A stretch of DNA of 5,796 nucleotides from NCBI GenBank assembly GCA_034434335.1, contig DAOTZS010000085.1, positions 1-5,796 of the forward strand, read 5' to 3'. Under the pieces are notes generated by a model. It saw nothing but the letters and a program-made list of their open reading frames with translations. It was not told the DNA's origin and did not search any database. Made by a program: the position numbers and the translations under genes. Of the stretch, positions 1 to 5,655 are shown piece by piece (within the stretch, counting starts at the first letter, position 1; each line of letters opens with the position of its first letter). The stretch comes from DAOTZS01 sp034434335 (GTDB lineage: Bacteria; Chloroflexota; Anaerolineae; CG2-30-64-16).

Positions 1-204
1 GCAGAGTATGGGAAAGGGGGTGATTGCGGGTAGTAAAGAAGCGGGCTTAACGCCTTATAAGTCAGCGGTAGCCGATTGGCAGAGAAGCACATTGCGAGTG
101 GTACCAGTCAGCTTGCATCTTCGCGTATTGGCCGCGCTCGTTGGCACGGCGTAAAAACGCGCAACGTCGCCACTTCTAACGAAGGTCTGCACCCTGTACT
201 AATC
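1..204. other. upstream leader without a recognisable gene
   Basis: This is the region before the binding-protein gene. I see no credible coding sequence: the ORF that opens at 76 overlaps the binding protein in another frame and has a shadow-like Arg/Gly/Pro-rich composition. A TTATAA at 55-60 and TTGGCA boxes at 76-81 and 141-146 are promoter-like single hexamers, but none pairs with a partner at 16-18 nt spacing. An 8-bp palindrome, TGGTACCA, sits at 99-106. The promoter and any operator for the operon probably lie here or further upstream, but I cannot place them. Confidence 0.4.
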
Positions 205-211
205 AAGGAGG
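205..211 (+). promoter_or_regulatory. strong Shine-Dalgarno that decides the binding-protein start
   Basis: AAGGAGG is a near-perfect anti-16S match. It directly abuts the ATG at 212, leaving no spacer, but stands 6 nt before the ATG at 218. The second ATG is therefore the more likely start. Confidence 0.8.
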
Positions 212-217
212 ATGAAG

Positions 218-1963
218 ATGAAGCGGTTAACCACAAGCTTACTCATGATCGTCGTCATCGCGGCATGGCTATCGGCCTGCGCAGTTCCTGCTGCTCCTGC
301 TCCAACCCCCGAACAGGTGGTGGTGGAGAAGACCGTTGTGGTCGAGAAGGAGAAGGTCGTGGAGGTGGTGGTTACCCCAACCCCTGTTCCGCCCCCTGCT
401 CCAACCATGATCCTGGGCTTCCCCACCTCCGATGAGAACGAGGCCAAGACCGCCCAGGCCGCCTTTGAGGCCGCGGACAAGGGCAATCCAGACCCGGCCT
501 GGAAAGGCAAGAAGTTCACCATCGGCGTCTACTCTGGCGGCCAGCGTGGCCCCATCTCTGGCCCCCTCTACTTCTGGCGCCCCAAGTTTGAGGAGTTGAC
601 GGGTGCCACCTACGACATCGTCGAGATCCCCTTCGCCGAGCTGCGGGAGAAGATCTTCACCGATCTCCAGACCGGCACCGGCACCTACGATGTGATCATC
701 AACTGCAGCAACTACTACGGCGACTACATCTACAACGACTGGGTCATCCCCATTGACAAGTACTTCGACGACCCGCGCATGCCCAAGTGGGACCGGGATT
801 CGATCGCTCCGGCCGTGGCCAACCTGATGAAGTGGGGCGAGCACTGGTACGGCACCAACAACGACCACGACGCCCAAGTGCTTTACTACCGCAAGGATAT
901 CATCGAGAACCCCAAGTGGCAGGCCGAATTCGAGAAGGAAATGGGCCATCCAATGCCGGTAGCGATGGACACCTGGGAAGACGTGTTGGAGATCGCCCAG
1001 TTCTTCCATGGCAAGGACTGGAACGAGGATGGCGACCCCGATAACGGCATCGCGCTGCACCTCAAGGTGGGTGGCCAGGGCTTCTTCCACTTCATGGCCA
1101 TCTCGGCGCCCTACGTCGTCATCCCCTACCCCGGCGACCCGCCCACCAAGGTCACCAAGTACCACAACGTCTACTGGTTTGACCCCGAGACGATGGAGCC
1201 GTTGATCAACTCGCCGGGCCACGTGCGCGCTCTGGAGATGGTGTTGGCGCTCTCCAAGGCCGGCTCGCCCGCCATGTGGGGCTGGAGCCTGGGTGAGGCC
1301 TGGGCCGACTTCCTGTCGGGCAACGCGGTGATGACCTTCTCCTGGGGCGACGTCGGCTCCCTGTCGCAAGACCCCACCCAGTCGGTCATCCAGGGCAAGC
1401 TGGGCGCGCGGGGTATACCCGGTACCAAGCATCCCTATGACCGGGAGAAGGGCGAGTTCCTGAACCTGGAGACCCCCAACTTCGTGGGCAACCAGGTGGG
1501 TTGCTCCTGGCATCCGGTCATCTCCAAGTACGCCGATGACCCAGACCTGGCCTACTACTTCATGGCCTGGCAGGCGACACCCGAGATCAACCACTGGAAC
1601 GTGGCCTACGGTTGGACCGGCGTAGATCCTGGCACGACCTACGACTGGTTCCCGCCCTATGGCACGGCCAAGATCGAGGACTACGTGGCCGGCGGCTACA
1701 ACGCGGAGGATGCCAAGGAGTTCATCGGCGCCTATCAGGACAACTTCTACAACTACCCCATCTTCCAGAACTACAGGCGCATCCCCGGCACCCCCGAGAT
1801 GCATGAGGTGTGGGACGTCCATCTCTCAGAGGCGGTCACCGGCCAGCTCTCGCCTCAGGAGGCCCTGGATCGCACCTACGAGGACTGGGTGCGCATCGTA
1901 GAAGACTATGGCAAGGAAGAGCTGCTGAGGCTGTATCAGGAGTCCATCGGCTACAAGCCGTGA
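218..1963 (+). CDS. CUT1-type sugar ABC transporter substrate-binding lipoprotein
   Basis: This is an extracellular family-1 solute-binding protein that should capture a carbohydrate outside the cell and deliver it to the permease pair encoded downstream. It has a lipoprotein signal: basic N-terminus, hydrophobic stretch, then the lipobox LSAC with the lipidated Cys at residue 21 (start at 218; the alternative ATG at 212 adds two residues). A low-complexity linker follows to about residue 64, rich in VVVEK-type runs and then TPTPVPPPAP, which is typical of Chloroflexota lipoproteins. The mature domain starts near residue 98. It shows family-like segments such as FEELTG followed by EIPFAELREKI and GTGTYDVI, then a Trp/Tyr-rich core. 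A loop DWNEDGDPDNG begins at about residue 267 and resembles a calcium-binding loop. At 581 aa it is longer than usual for the family (roughly 400-450). The ligand is not deducible; the family call is firm. Confidence 0.93.
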   Translation: MKRLTTSLLMIVVIAAWLSACAVPAAPAPTPEQVVVEKTVVVEKEKVVEVVVTPTPVPPPAPTMILGFPTSDENEAKTAQAAFEAADKGNPDPAWKGKKFTIGVYSGGQRGPISGPLYFWRPKFEELTGATYDIVEIPFAELREKIFTDLQTGTGTYDVIINCSNYYGDYIYNDWVIPIDKYFDDPRMPKWDRDSIAPAVANLMKWGEHWYGTNNDHDAQVLYYRKDIIENPKWQAEFEKEMGHPMPVAMDTWEDVLEIAQFFHGKDWNEDGDPDNGIALHLKVGGQGFFHFMAISAPYVVIPYPGDPPTKVTKYHNVYWFDPETMEPLINSPGHVRALEMVLALSKAGSPAMWGWSLGEAWADFLSGNAVMTFSWGDVGSLSQDPTQSVIQGKLGARGIPGTKHPYDREKGEFLNLETPNFVGNQVGCSWHPVISKYADDPDLAYYFMAWQATPEINHWNVAYGWTGVDPGTTYDWFPPYGTAKIEDYVAGGYNAEDAKEFIGAYQDNFYNYPIFQNYRRIPGTPEMHEVWDVHLSEAVTGQLSPQEALDRTYEDWVRIVEDYGKEELLRLYQESIGYKP

Positions 1964-1972
1964 AGTGCTGGG

Positions 1973-2034
1973 GGCCCGGCCGCACCTCCGGCTCCTGATA
2001 TCCTGCTGACTTTGTAACTGGGGCTGGCCGGGCC
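1973..2034 (+). other. possible long-range stem after the binding-protein gene
   Basis: GGCCCGGCC at 1973-1981 and GGCCGGGCC at 2026-2034 are exact reverse complements, giving a 9-bp GC-only stem around a 44-nt loop. It lies upstream of the stronger hairpin at 2061-2092 and could add to 3' protection of the binding-protein mRNA. GC-rich sequence makes such matches fairly likely by chance, so the biological role is uncertain. Confidence 0.3.
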
Positions 2035-2060
2035 ACCTCAGGCCGTTGGAAGGCAGTCGC

Positions 2061-2092
2061 AGGGAAGGGACACCTCGCCGTGTCCCTTCCCT
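2061..2092 (+). terminator. hairpin between binding protein and permeases (attenuator or mRNA-stabilising stem)
   Basis: A perfect 13-bp stem (2061-2073 with 2080-2092, arm AGGGAAGGGACAC) closes a 6-nt loop CTCGCC. The following bases are TATTCCTG, so there is no proper U-run, and full termination is less likely than partial termination or protection from 3' exonucleases. In many binding-protein-dependent operons a hairpin here keeps the binding protein in excess over the membrane subunits, as known for malE-malF. Its use here is inferred from position. Confidence 0.65.
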
Positions 2093-2120
2093 TATTCCTG
2101 TCCTGTGAAAGCGAGCGACC

Positions 2121-2984
2121 ATGCGACAACGTGAGCGTGTCAAATTCCTCTTCGTCGTCCCTGGCATCGTCTGGGTACTGGTCTTTACCATCTTCCCCCT
2201 GCTCTATTCGCTGCGCCTGAGCTTTATGCGAGCACGGTTGGGCCAACCTCAGACCTTCTATGGACTTAACAACTTCTTACGGGCCTTCTCCGACTACCGC
2301 TTCTGGAACTCACTGCAGGTCACCCTGTTCTTTGTCGTTATCAGTGTGAGCTCTACGGTCCTATTGGGCTTGGGGTTGGCCTTGCTCTTCCACCGCCCTC
2401 TCCGTGGTCAGCGCGTGTTCCGCTCCCTCTTCACCATGCCCCTCTTCACGGCGCCCATCGCGCTGGGCTACCTGGGGCTCACGATCTTCCACGAAGAGGT
2501 TGGCGCAGTGAACACGGTCCTCAGAGCGCTGGGCATGATCAACCTGCCACGCTGGTTTTCCGATGTGTGGCTGGCCCGCCTGGCTATCGTCCTGGTAGAT
2601 ATGTGGCAGTGGACCCCCTTCTGCTTCCTGGTCATCCTGGCTGGCCTCCAATCCCTGCCTGAAGAGATCTACGAGGCAGCGCGGTTGGACACATCCTCGG
2701 GCTGGGATATCTTCCGCTGGGTCACCTTCCCCCTGCTCACTCCTGTCCTGTTCACGGTGACGATCCTGAGGGTGGTAGAGACCTTCAAGGTGCTGGATAT
2801 CCCGTTCAGCATGACCAGCGGCGGACCAGGGGCGGCCACCCAGACCTACTCTTTCTACATCTACCTGACGGGGTTGCGGAACTTCAACGCTGGCTATGCA
2901 TCGGCGCTGGCCTACATTTTGCTGATCGTAATGCTGGCCATCAGCATGTTCTTCTTCAACCAGCTCCGGCAGATCTACGAGTAA
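2121..2984 (+). CDS. sugar ABC transporter permease, MalF/UgpA type (CUT1)
   Basis: This is an inner-membrane subunit of the binding-protein-dependent transport system. It would form the translocation pore with the permease encoded 11 nt downstream. The 287-aa protein shows six hydrophobic segments at about 8-33, 64-90, 101-123, 151-178, 203-222 and 258-280, the usual count and length for compact MalF-like proteins. The cytoplasmic EAA loop that docks on the ATPase starts at E185 (EAARLDTSSG, then WVTFPLL). The conserved Gly of the EAA motif (EAA-x3-G) is replaced by Thr191, with a Gly three residues later. The start at 2121 fits the N-terminus of the family (short basic head, then the first membrane segment), but no strong Shine-Dalgarno precedes it, only purine-rich GAAAGCGAGCG. 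This agrees with weaker translation than the binding protein. Confidence 0.93.
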   Translation: MRQRERVKFLFVVPGIVWVLVFTIFPLLYSLRLSFMRARLGQPQTFYGLNNFLRAFSDYRFWNSLQVTLFFVVISVSSTVLLGLGLALLFHRPLRGQRVFRSLFTMPLFTAPIALGYLGLTIFHEEVGAVNTVLRALGMINLPRWFSDVWLARLAIVLVDMWQWTPFCFLVILAGLQSLPEEIYEAARLDTSSGWDIFRWVTFPLLTPVLFTVTILRVVETFKVLDIPFSMTSGGPGAATQTYSFYIYLTGLRNFNAGYASALAYILLIVMLAISMFFFNQLRQIYE

Positions 2985-2990
2985 AGAGGT
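2985..2990 (+). promoter_or_regulatory. Shine-Dalgarno for the second permease
   Basis: AGAGGT lies immediately after the first permease's stop codon and about 6 nt before the GTG start at 2996. It supports GTG over the ATG at 2994, which opens a frame of only two codons before a stop. Confidence 0.65.
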
Positions 2991-2995
2991 GCGAT

Positions 2996-3850
2996 GTGGT
3001 AAGACGCAAAGGGTTGACAGCCAGCAACGTAGCACTGTGGACTATTATTGTCATCGCCACCGCGTGGGGTGTTTTCCCCTTCTACTGGGCTATCATTACT
3101 TCCCTGAAGCCACCTGGCGTTATCCTGACCAAACCTTCCCTCATCCCGTTCCTGCAGTTCAAGCCAACCTTTATCAACTGGCAACTGGAGTTCACCAACC
3201 GGTGGCCGGAGATCAGCCGGGCATTGGGCAACAGCATCGTGATCGCGGTCGGCGCAACCTTGATCGCCATCGCCCTGGGTACCCTGGCAGGCTACGGGCT
3301 GGCGCGTTTCCGCTTCTACCGCTGGCAGAACAAAGATATGGCGCTGTGGTTCCTCTCCCAACGCTTCCTGCCGCCCATGGTTACCGCCATCCCCTTCTTC
3401 ATCGTGATGAAGAGCATTGGGCTTTTGGACAAACAGGTGGCGCTGGTGTTGACCAATGCGACCTTCACCATGCCCTTTGCCGTGCTGATCATGCGGGACG
3501 TCTTCAAGGAGCTGCCGCAGGAGATGGAAGAATCGGCGCTGGTGGATGGGGCCTCCCACCTGGGCGCGTTCTGGCACATTGCCCTGCCGCTGGCGGCCCC
3601 AGCCCTGGCGGCCGCGGCGGTAATCTGTTTTGCTTTCTCCTGGAACGAGTTCCTCTTTGCCCTGATTCTTACCTACAAGCAAGCCCAGCCGATCACGGTC
3701 ATCATCGCTGGGGTGGAGCATACCCAGGGCGTGCAGTTCTGGTTTGTAGCCACCCGCCTGCTGCTGGCCATCCTGCCGCCAGCACTGCTGGCATTGACGG
3801 CCCAACGTTATATTGTGCGCGGGTTGACCTTTGGCGCAGTGAAGGGGTAA
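2996..3850 (+). CDS. sugar ABC transporter permease, MalG type (CUT1)
   Basis: This is the second pore-forming inner-membrane subunit of the importer, a partner of the permease just upstream. The 284-aa protein has six predicted membrane segments at about 12-36, 76-103, 114-140, 147-168, 202-224 and 249-269. The ATPase-docking EAA loop is well preserved at residues 179-186 (ESALVDGA, second Ala changed to Ser) and is followed by ALPLAAP. The C-terminus RGLTFGAVKG is a hallmark of MalG-like permeases. The start codon is GTG at 2996. An ATG overlaps it at 2994 but would read Met-Trp-stop. The close spacing to the first permease implies one mRNA and probably translational coupling. An intrinsic terminator follows within 10 nt of the stop codon. 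No ATP-binding subunit is encoded next to it, as is common for CUT1 operons that share one ATPase. Confidence 0.94.
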   Translation: MVRRKGLTASNVALWTIIVIATAWGVFPFYWAIITSLKPPGVILTKPSLIPFLQFKPTFINWQLEFTNRWPEISRALGNSIVIAVGATLIAIALGTLAGYGLARFRFYRWQNKDMALWFLSQRFLPPMVTAIPFFIVMKSIGLLDKQVALVLTNATFTMPFAVLIMRDVFKELPQEMEESALVDGASHLGAFWHIALPLAAPALAAAAVICFAFSWNEFLFALILTYKQAQPITVIIAGVEHTQGVQFWFVATRLLLAILPPALLALTAQRYIVRGLTFGAVKG

Positions 3851-3858
3851 GGACAGCC

Positions 3859-3895
3859 ACTCAGCCCGGCAAGCTCGCTTGCCGGGCTGAGTTTT
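3859..3895 (+). terminator. intrinsic terminator ending the transporter operon
   Basis: A perfect 15-bp GC-rich stem (3859-3873 with 3878-3892, core CAGCCCGGCAAG) closes a CTCG tetraloop and runs into TTTT at 3892-3895. The T-run is short, but stem strength and position 8 nt after the permease stop make a terminator the best reading. There is no A-run on the other side, so it works for + strand transcription only. It separates the transporter from the kinase, though read-through remains possible. Confidence 0.8.
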
Positions 3896-3946
3896 CACCG
3901 GCGCCTGACCGAGACTCCTCGTAATGCACATCTTCTGTCCATCCTT

Positions 3947-3954
3947 GCCAGACG
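3947..3954 (+). repeat. left copy of target-site duplication
   Basis: GCCAGACG directly precedes the left terminal repeat of the miniature element. The right copy at 4106-4113 is ACCAGACG, so seven bases match exactly and eight match with one change. Confidence 0.65.
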
Positions 3955-3966
3955 GCAACTATTCAG
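3955..3966 (+). repeat. left terminal inverted repeat
   Basis: GCAACTATTCAG pairs with the reverse complement of 4094-4105 at 11 of 12 positions, with ten consecutive matches (AACTATTCAG). It defines the outer end of the element. Confidence 0.65.
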
Positions 3967-3990
3967 CGGTGACTGGATGGGCCTGCGGCC

Positions 3991-4070
3991 AGAGGTCGGC
4001 CTTCGCCGACCTCTCTCGTGATGTGTACATGAAGGGTGTCGGCGGAGGCCGACACCCGGCACGAAGTGCC
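3991..4070. repeat. array of three hairpins inside the left element
   Basis: Hairpin 1 has a 10-bp stem AGAGGTCGGC (3991-4000 with 4005-4014) and loop CTTC. Hairpin 2 has a 10-bp stem GGGTGTCGGC (4034-4043 with 4048-4057) and loop GGAG. Hairpin 3 has a 5-bp stem GGCAC (4058-4062 with 4066-4070) and loop GAA. Hairpins 1 and 2 share the core GTCGGC and, taken on opposite strands, match at 15 of 16 central bases, suggesting internal duplication by inversion. In transcripts reading into the kinase these would form a highly structured leader. Confidence 0.75.
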
Positions 4071-4093
4071 CAGCAGGGGCGATTTCAATCGGC

Positions 4094-4105
4094 CTGAATA
4101 GTTAC
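4094..4105 (-). repeat. right terminal inverted repeat of left element
   Basis: On the - strand this reads GTAACTATTCAG, matching the left end except at the second base. In the copy after the kinase the equivalent end (5656-5667) reads GTAACTATGCAG, one change. Confidence 0.65.
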
Positions 4106-4113
4106 ACCAGACG
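4106..4113 (+). repeat. right copy of target-site duplication
   Basis: ACCAGACG repeats the bases before the element (3947-3954) in direct orientation with one mismatch. The next base begins the kinase Shine-Dalgarno. Confidence 0.65.
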
Positions 4114-4118
4114 AAGGA
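4114..4118 (+). promoter_or_regulatory. Shine-Dalgarno of the kinase
   Basis: AAGGA lies 8 nt before the ATG at 4127, supporting that start. It begins at the first base after the target duplication, so the insertion spared the ribosome-binding site but moved away whatever lay upstream of it. Confidence 0.7.
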
Positions 4119-4126
4119 CCACCATC

Positions 4127-5632
4127 ATGAGCTTATTAGGACTGGACATTGGCATCACCGGTTGCAAGGCGGTGGCTTTCAACCCGGAGGGCCAGAGCCT
4201 GGCCCAGGCTTACCGCGAATATCGCCTGTATCAACCTCAGCCGGGGTGGATGGAGCTTGACCCGGCCGAAGTCTGGGACGCGATCTCCACCGTGATCGGC
4301 CAGGTGACCTCCGCCGTGGCCGGCGATCCGGTGCAGGCGCTCAGTGTTTCCACCCATGGGGAGTCGGTGGTGCCTCTGGATGCGGAGGGCCGGCCCCTCT
4401 ACCGTTTCATCACGGCCATTGACACCCGCGCGGTGCAGCAGACGCGCTGGTGGGGAGAGCGGCTGGGGGGCGAGCGCATTTTCCGCATCACTGGCATGCC
4501 CCTCCACCCCATGTACACCGTCAACAAACTGATGTGGCTGCGGGACTATGCGCCGGAGGTCTTCGCGGCCGCGCGGCGTTTCCTTTGCATGCAGGACTTC
4601 GTCTTCCACCAGTTGGGGCTGCCCCCCACCATGGACTACACCCTGGCCGCGCGCACCATGGCCTTTGACGTGAACCGCCTGGCCTGGTCAGAGGAGATCC
4701 TGGAGCTGGCCGGCCTGGATGTCTCACGGCTGTCGGCGGTGCTCCCCTCGGGCACGTGCCTGGGCCAGGTGGCCGGCCGGGTAGCTGAGGAACTGGGCCT
4801 GGGGCCCAAGGTGGTAGCTGTCGTGGGTGGCCACGATCAGCCCAGCGGCGCCCTGGGGTGTGGAGCCATCGTCGAGGGGATCGCCATGGACTCTACCGGG
4901 ACAGTGGAGTGCGTGGCGGTGGCTTCCCCACGGCTGGTGTTGAATGAGATACTAATGCAGAACAACCTGCCCAGCGCGCCCCATACCGCCCCCGGCATGT
5001 ACCTGGTGCTGGGCTACACTGCCACAGCGGGCGCGCTGCTGCGCTGGTATCGGGATAACTTCGCCGGGGTTGAACTCCAGGAAGCCGCGCGCACGGGCCA
5101 GAATGTCTATGACCTGATCCTGAGCCAGGCCCCGCGGGAACCGTCCCCCGTTCTGGTCCTGCCCCACTTCGTGGGCAGCGGCACCCCCTGGATGGACGCG
5201 GCTTCCAAAGGCGCCATCGTCGGCCTGGACCTGAGCACCACCAGGGGCCAGATCATCAAGGGCATCCTGGACAGCGTCACCTACGAGATCAAGCTCAGCC
5301 TGGATGCCATGGAGACAGCCGGCATCCCGGTGCGCGAGCTGCGCGCCTTCGGCGGCGGTGCCCGCTCCCCCCTGTGGCTGCAGACCAAGGCCGATATCCT
5401 GGGTAAGCTGGTTGTGGCGACTGATGTGACGGAGGCGCCTTGCCTGGGGGTGGCGATCCTGGCCGGGGTGGCCACCGGGGTGTTCGGCTCCGTCCGGGAA
5501 GGGGTCCAGCAGATGGTTCACGCCGGCCGCACCTACGAGCCTGATATGGCGCAACACGAACGGTATATGGAAAAGGCGCGGCTCTTCGCGCGCCTCTACC
5601 CGGCCCTGGCAGAACTTAACCATCAGTTATGA
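4127..5632 (+). CDS. FGGY-family carbohydrate kinase (XylB-like fold)
   Basis: This cytoplasmic sugar kinase transfers phosphate from ATP to a carbohydrate, in this family usually a pentulose, hexulose or polyol. Its 501 aa are normal for FGGY kinases. The N-terminal FGGY domain opens with the phosphate-binding motif LGLDIGITG (Asp7). The first family signature is nearly complete at residues 129-140 (MYTVNKLMWLRD). The probable catalytic base is Asp237 in GGHDQPSGALG, at a spacing from Asp7 that fits D6/D233 of E. coli xylulokinase. The second phosphate motif DSTGT starts at 255. The C-terminal domain carries GAIVGL at 362-367 and the adenosine-site motif GGGARSPLW from 409. All catalytic features look intact. 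The GGHDQ motif differs from the GGGDN of classical xylulokinases, so I do not assign a substrate or symbol. Its place behind a sugar importer suggests it phosphorylates the imported sugar or its product. A terminator and a mobile repeat separate it from the permeases. Confidence 0.93.
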   Translation: MSLLGLDIGITGCKAVAFNPEGQSLAQAYREYRLYQPQPGWMELDPAEVWDAISTVIGQVTSAVAGDPVQALSVSTHGESVVPLDAEGRPLYRFITAIDTRAVQQTRWWGERLGGERIFRITGMPLHPMYTVNKLMWLRDYAPEVFAAARRFLCMQDFVFHQLGLPPTMDYTLAARTMAFDVNRLAWSEEILELAGLDVSRLSAVLPSGTCLGQVAGRVAEELGLGPKVVAVVGGHDQPSGALGCGAIVEGIAMDSTGTVECVAVASPRLVLNEILMQNNLPSAPHTAPGMYLVLGYTATAGALLRWYRDNFAGVELQEAARTGQNVYDLILSQAPREPSPVLVLPHFVGSGTPWMDAASKGAIVGLDLSTTRGQIIKGILDSVTYEIKLSLDAMETAGIPVRELRAFGGGARSPLWLQTKADILGKLVVATDVTEAPCLGVAILAGVATGVFGSVREGVQQMVHAGRTYEPDMAQHERYMEKARLFARLYPALAELNHQL

Positions 5633-5655
5633 GGCTGGCCGCGCCATGCCGCGAG

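Larger units (their letters stand above)
3955..4105. mobile_element. miniature inverted-repeat element (MITE-like), left copy
   Basis: This is a 151-bp non-coding unit. Its ends are imperfect 12-bp inverted repeats: GCAACTATTCAG at 3955-3966 and, read on the opposite strand from 4105, GTAACTATTCAG. It is flanked by a 7-8 bp direct repeat, as expected of a transposase-generated target duplication. Inside are strong hairpins at 3991-4014, 4034-4057 and 4058-4070. No transposase is encoded, so it would need to be moved by a full-length relative elsewhere. Ends beginning GTAA with 8-bp duplications recall the IS66 family, but that family link is only a suggestion. The element landed immediately 5' of the kinase Shine-Dalgarno. 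A nearly identical inverted copy lies after the kinase. Confidence 0.7.

Noticed and set aside
304..400. Repetitive GTGGT/GAGAAG tract as a DNA repeat
   Set aside because: It is explained by the coding of the Val-Glu-Lys-rich linker after the lipobox, a normal feature of these lipoproteins.
76..435. Open frame of 119 codons on the + strand before and over the binding-protein start
   Set aside because: It overlaps the real gene in another frame for most of its length, has Gly/Arg/Cys-rich low-complexity sequence and no ribosome site.
269..1822. Long - strand open frame of 517 codons opposite the binding protein
   Set aside because: It is the antisense shadow of a clearly coding, GC-rich gene. 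Its translation is Val/Gly/Leu/His-rich with no recognisable domain, and the + strand frame carries a lipobox and family features.
2975..3958. Long - strand frame of 327 codons opposite the second permease
   Set aside because: It is antisense to a permease with intact membrane segments and EAA loop. Its translation is Gln/Gly/His-rich and resembles nothing I know.
4094..4101. Outward promoter at the right end of the element (TGAATAGT as -10)
   Set aside because: The box is a poor -10 match, and no -35-like hexamer lies 16-18 nt upstream.
3955..4105. CRISPR or tandem repeat array
   Set aside because: The repeats are palindromic hairpins in a single unit with unequal spacing. There is no regular repeat-spacer alternation.
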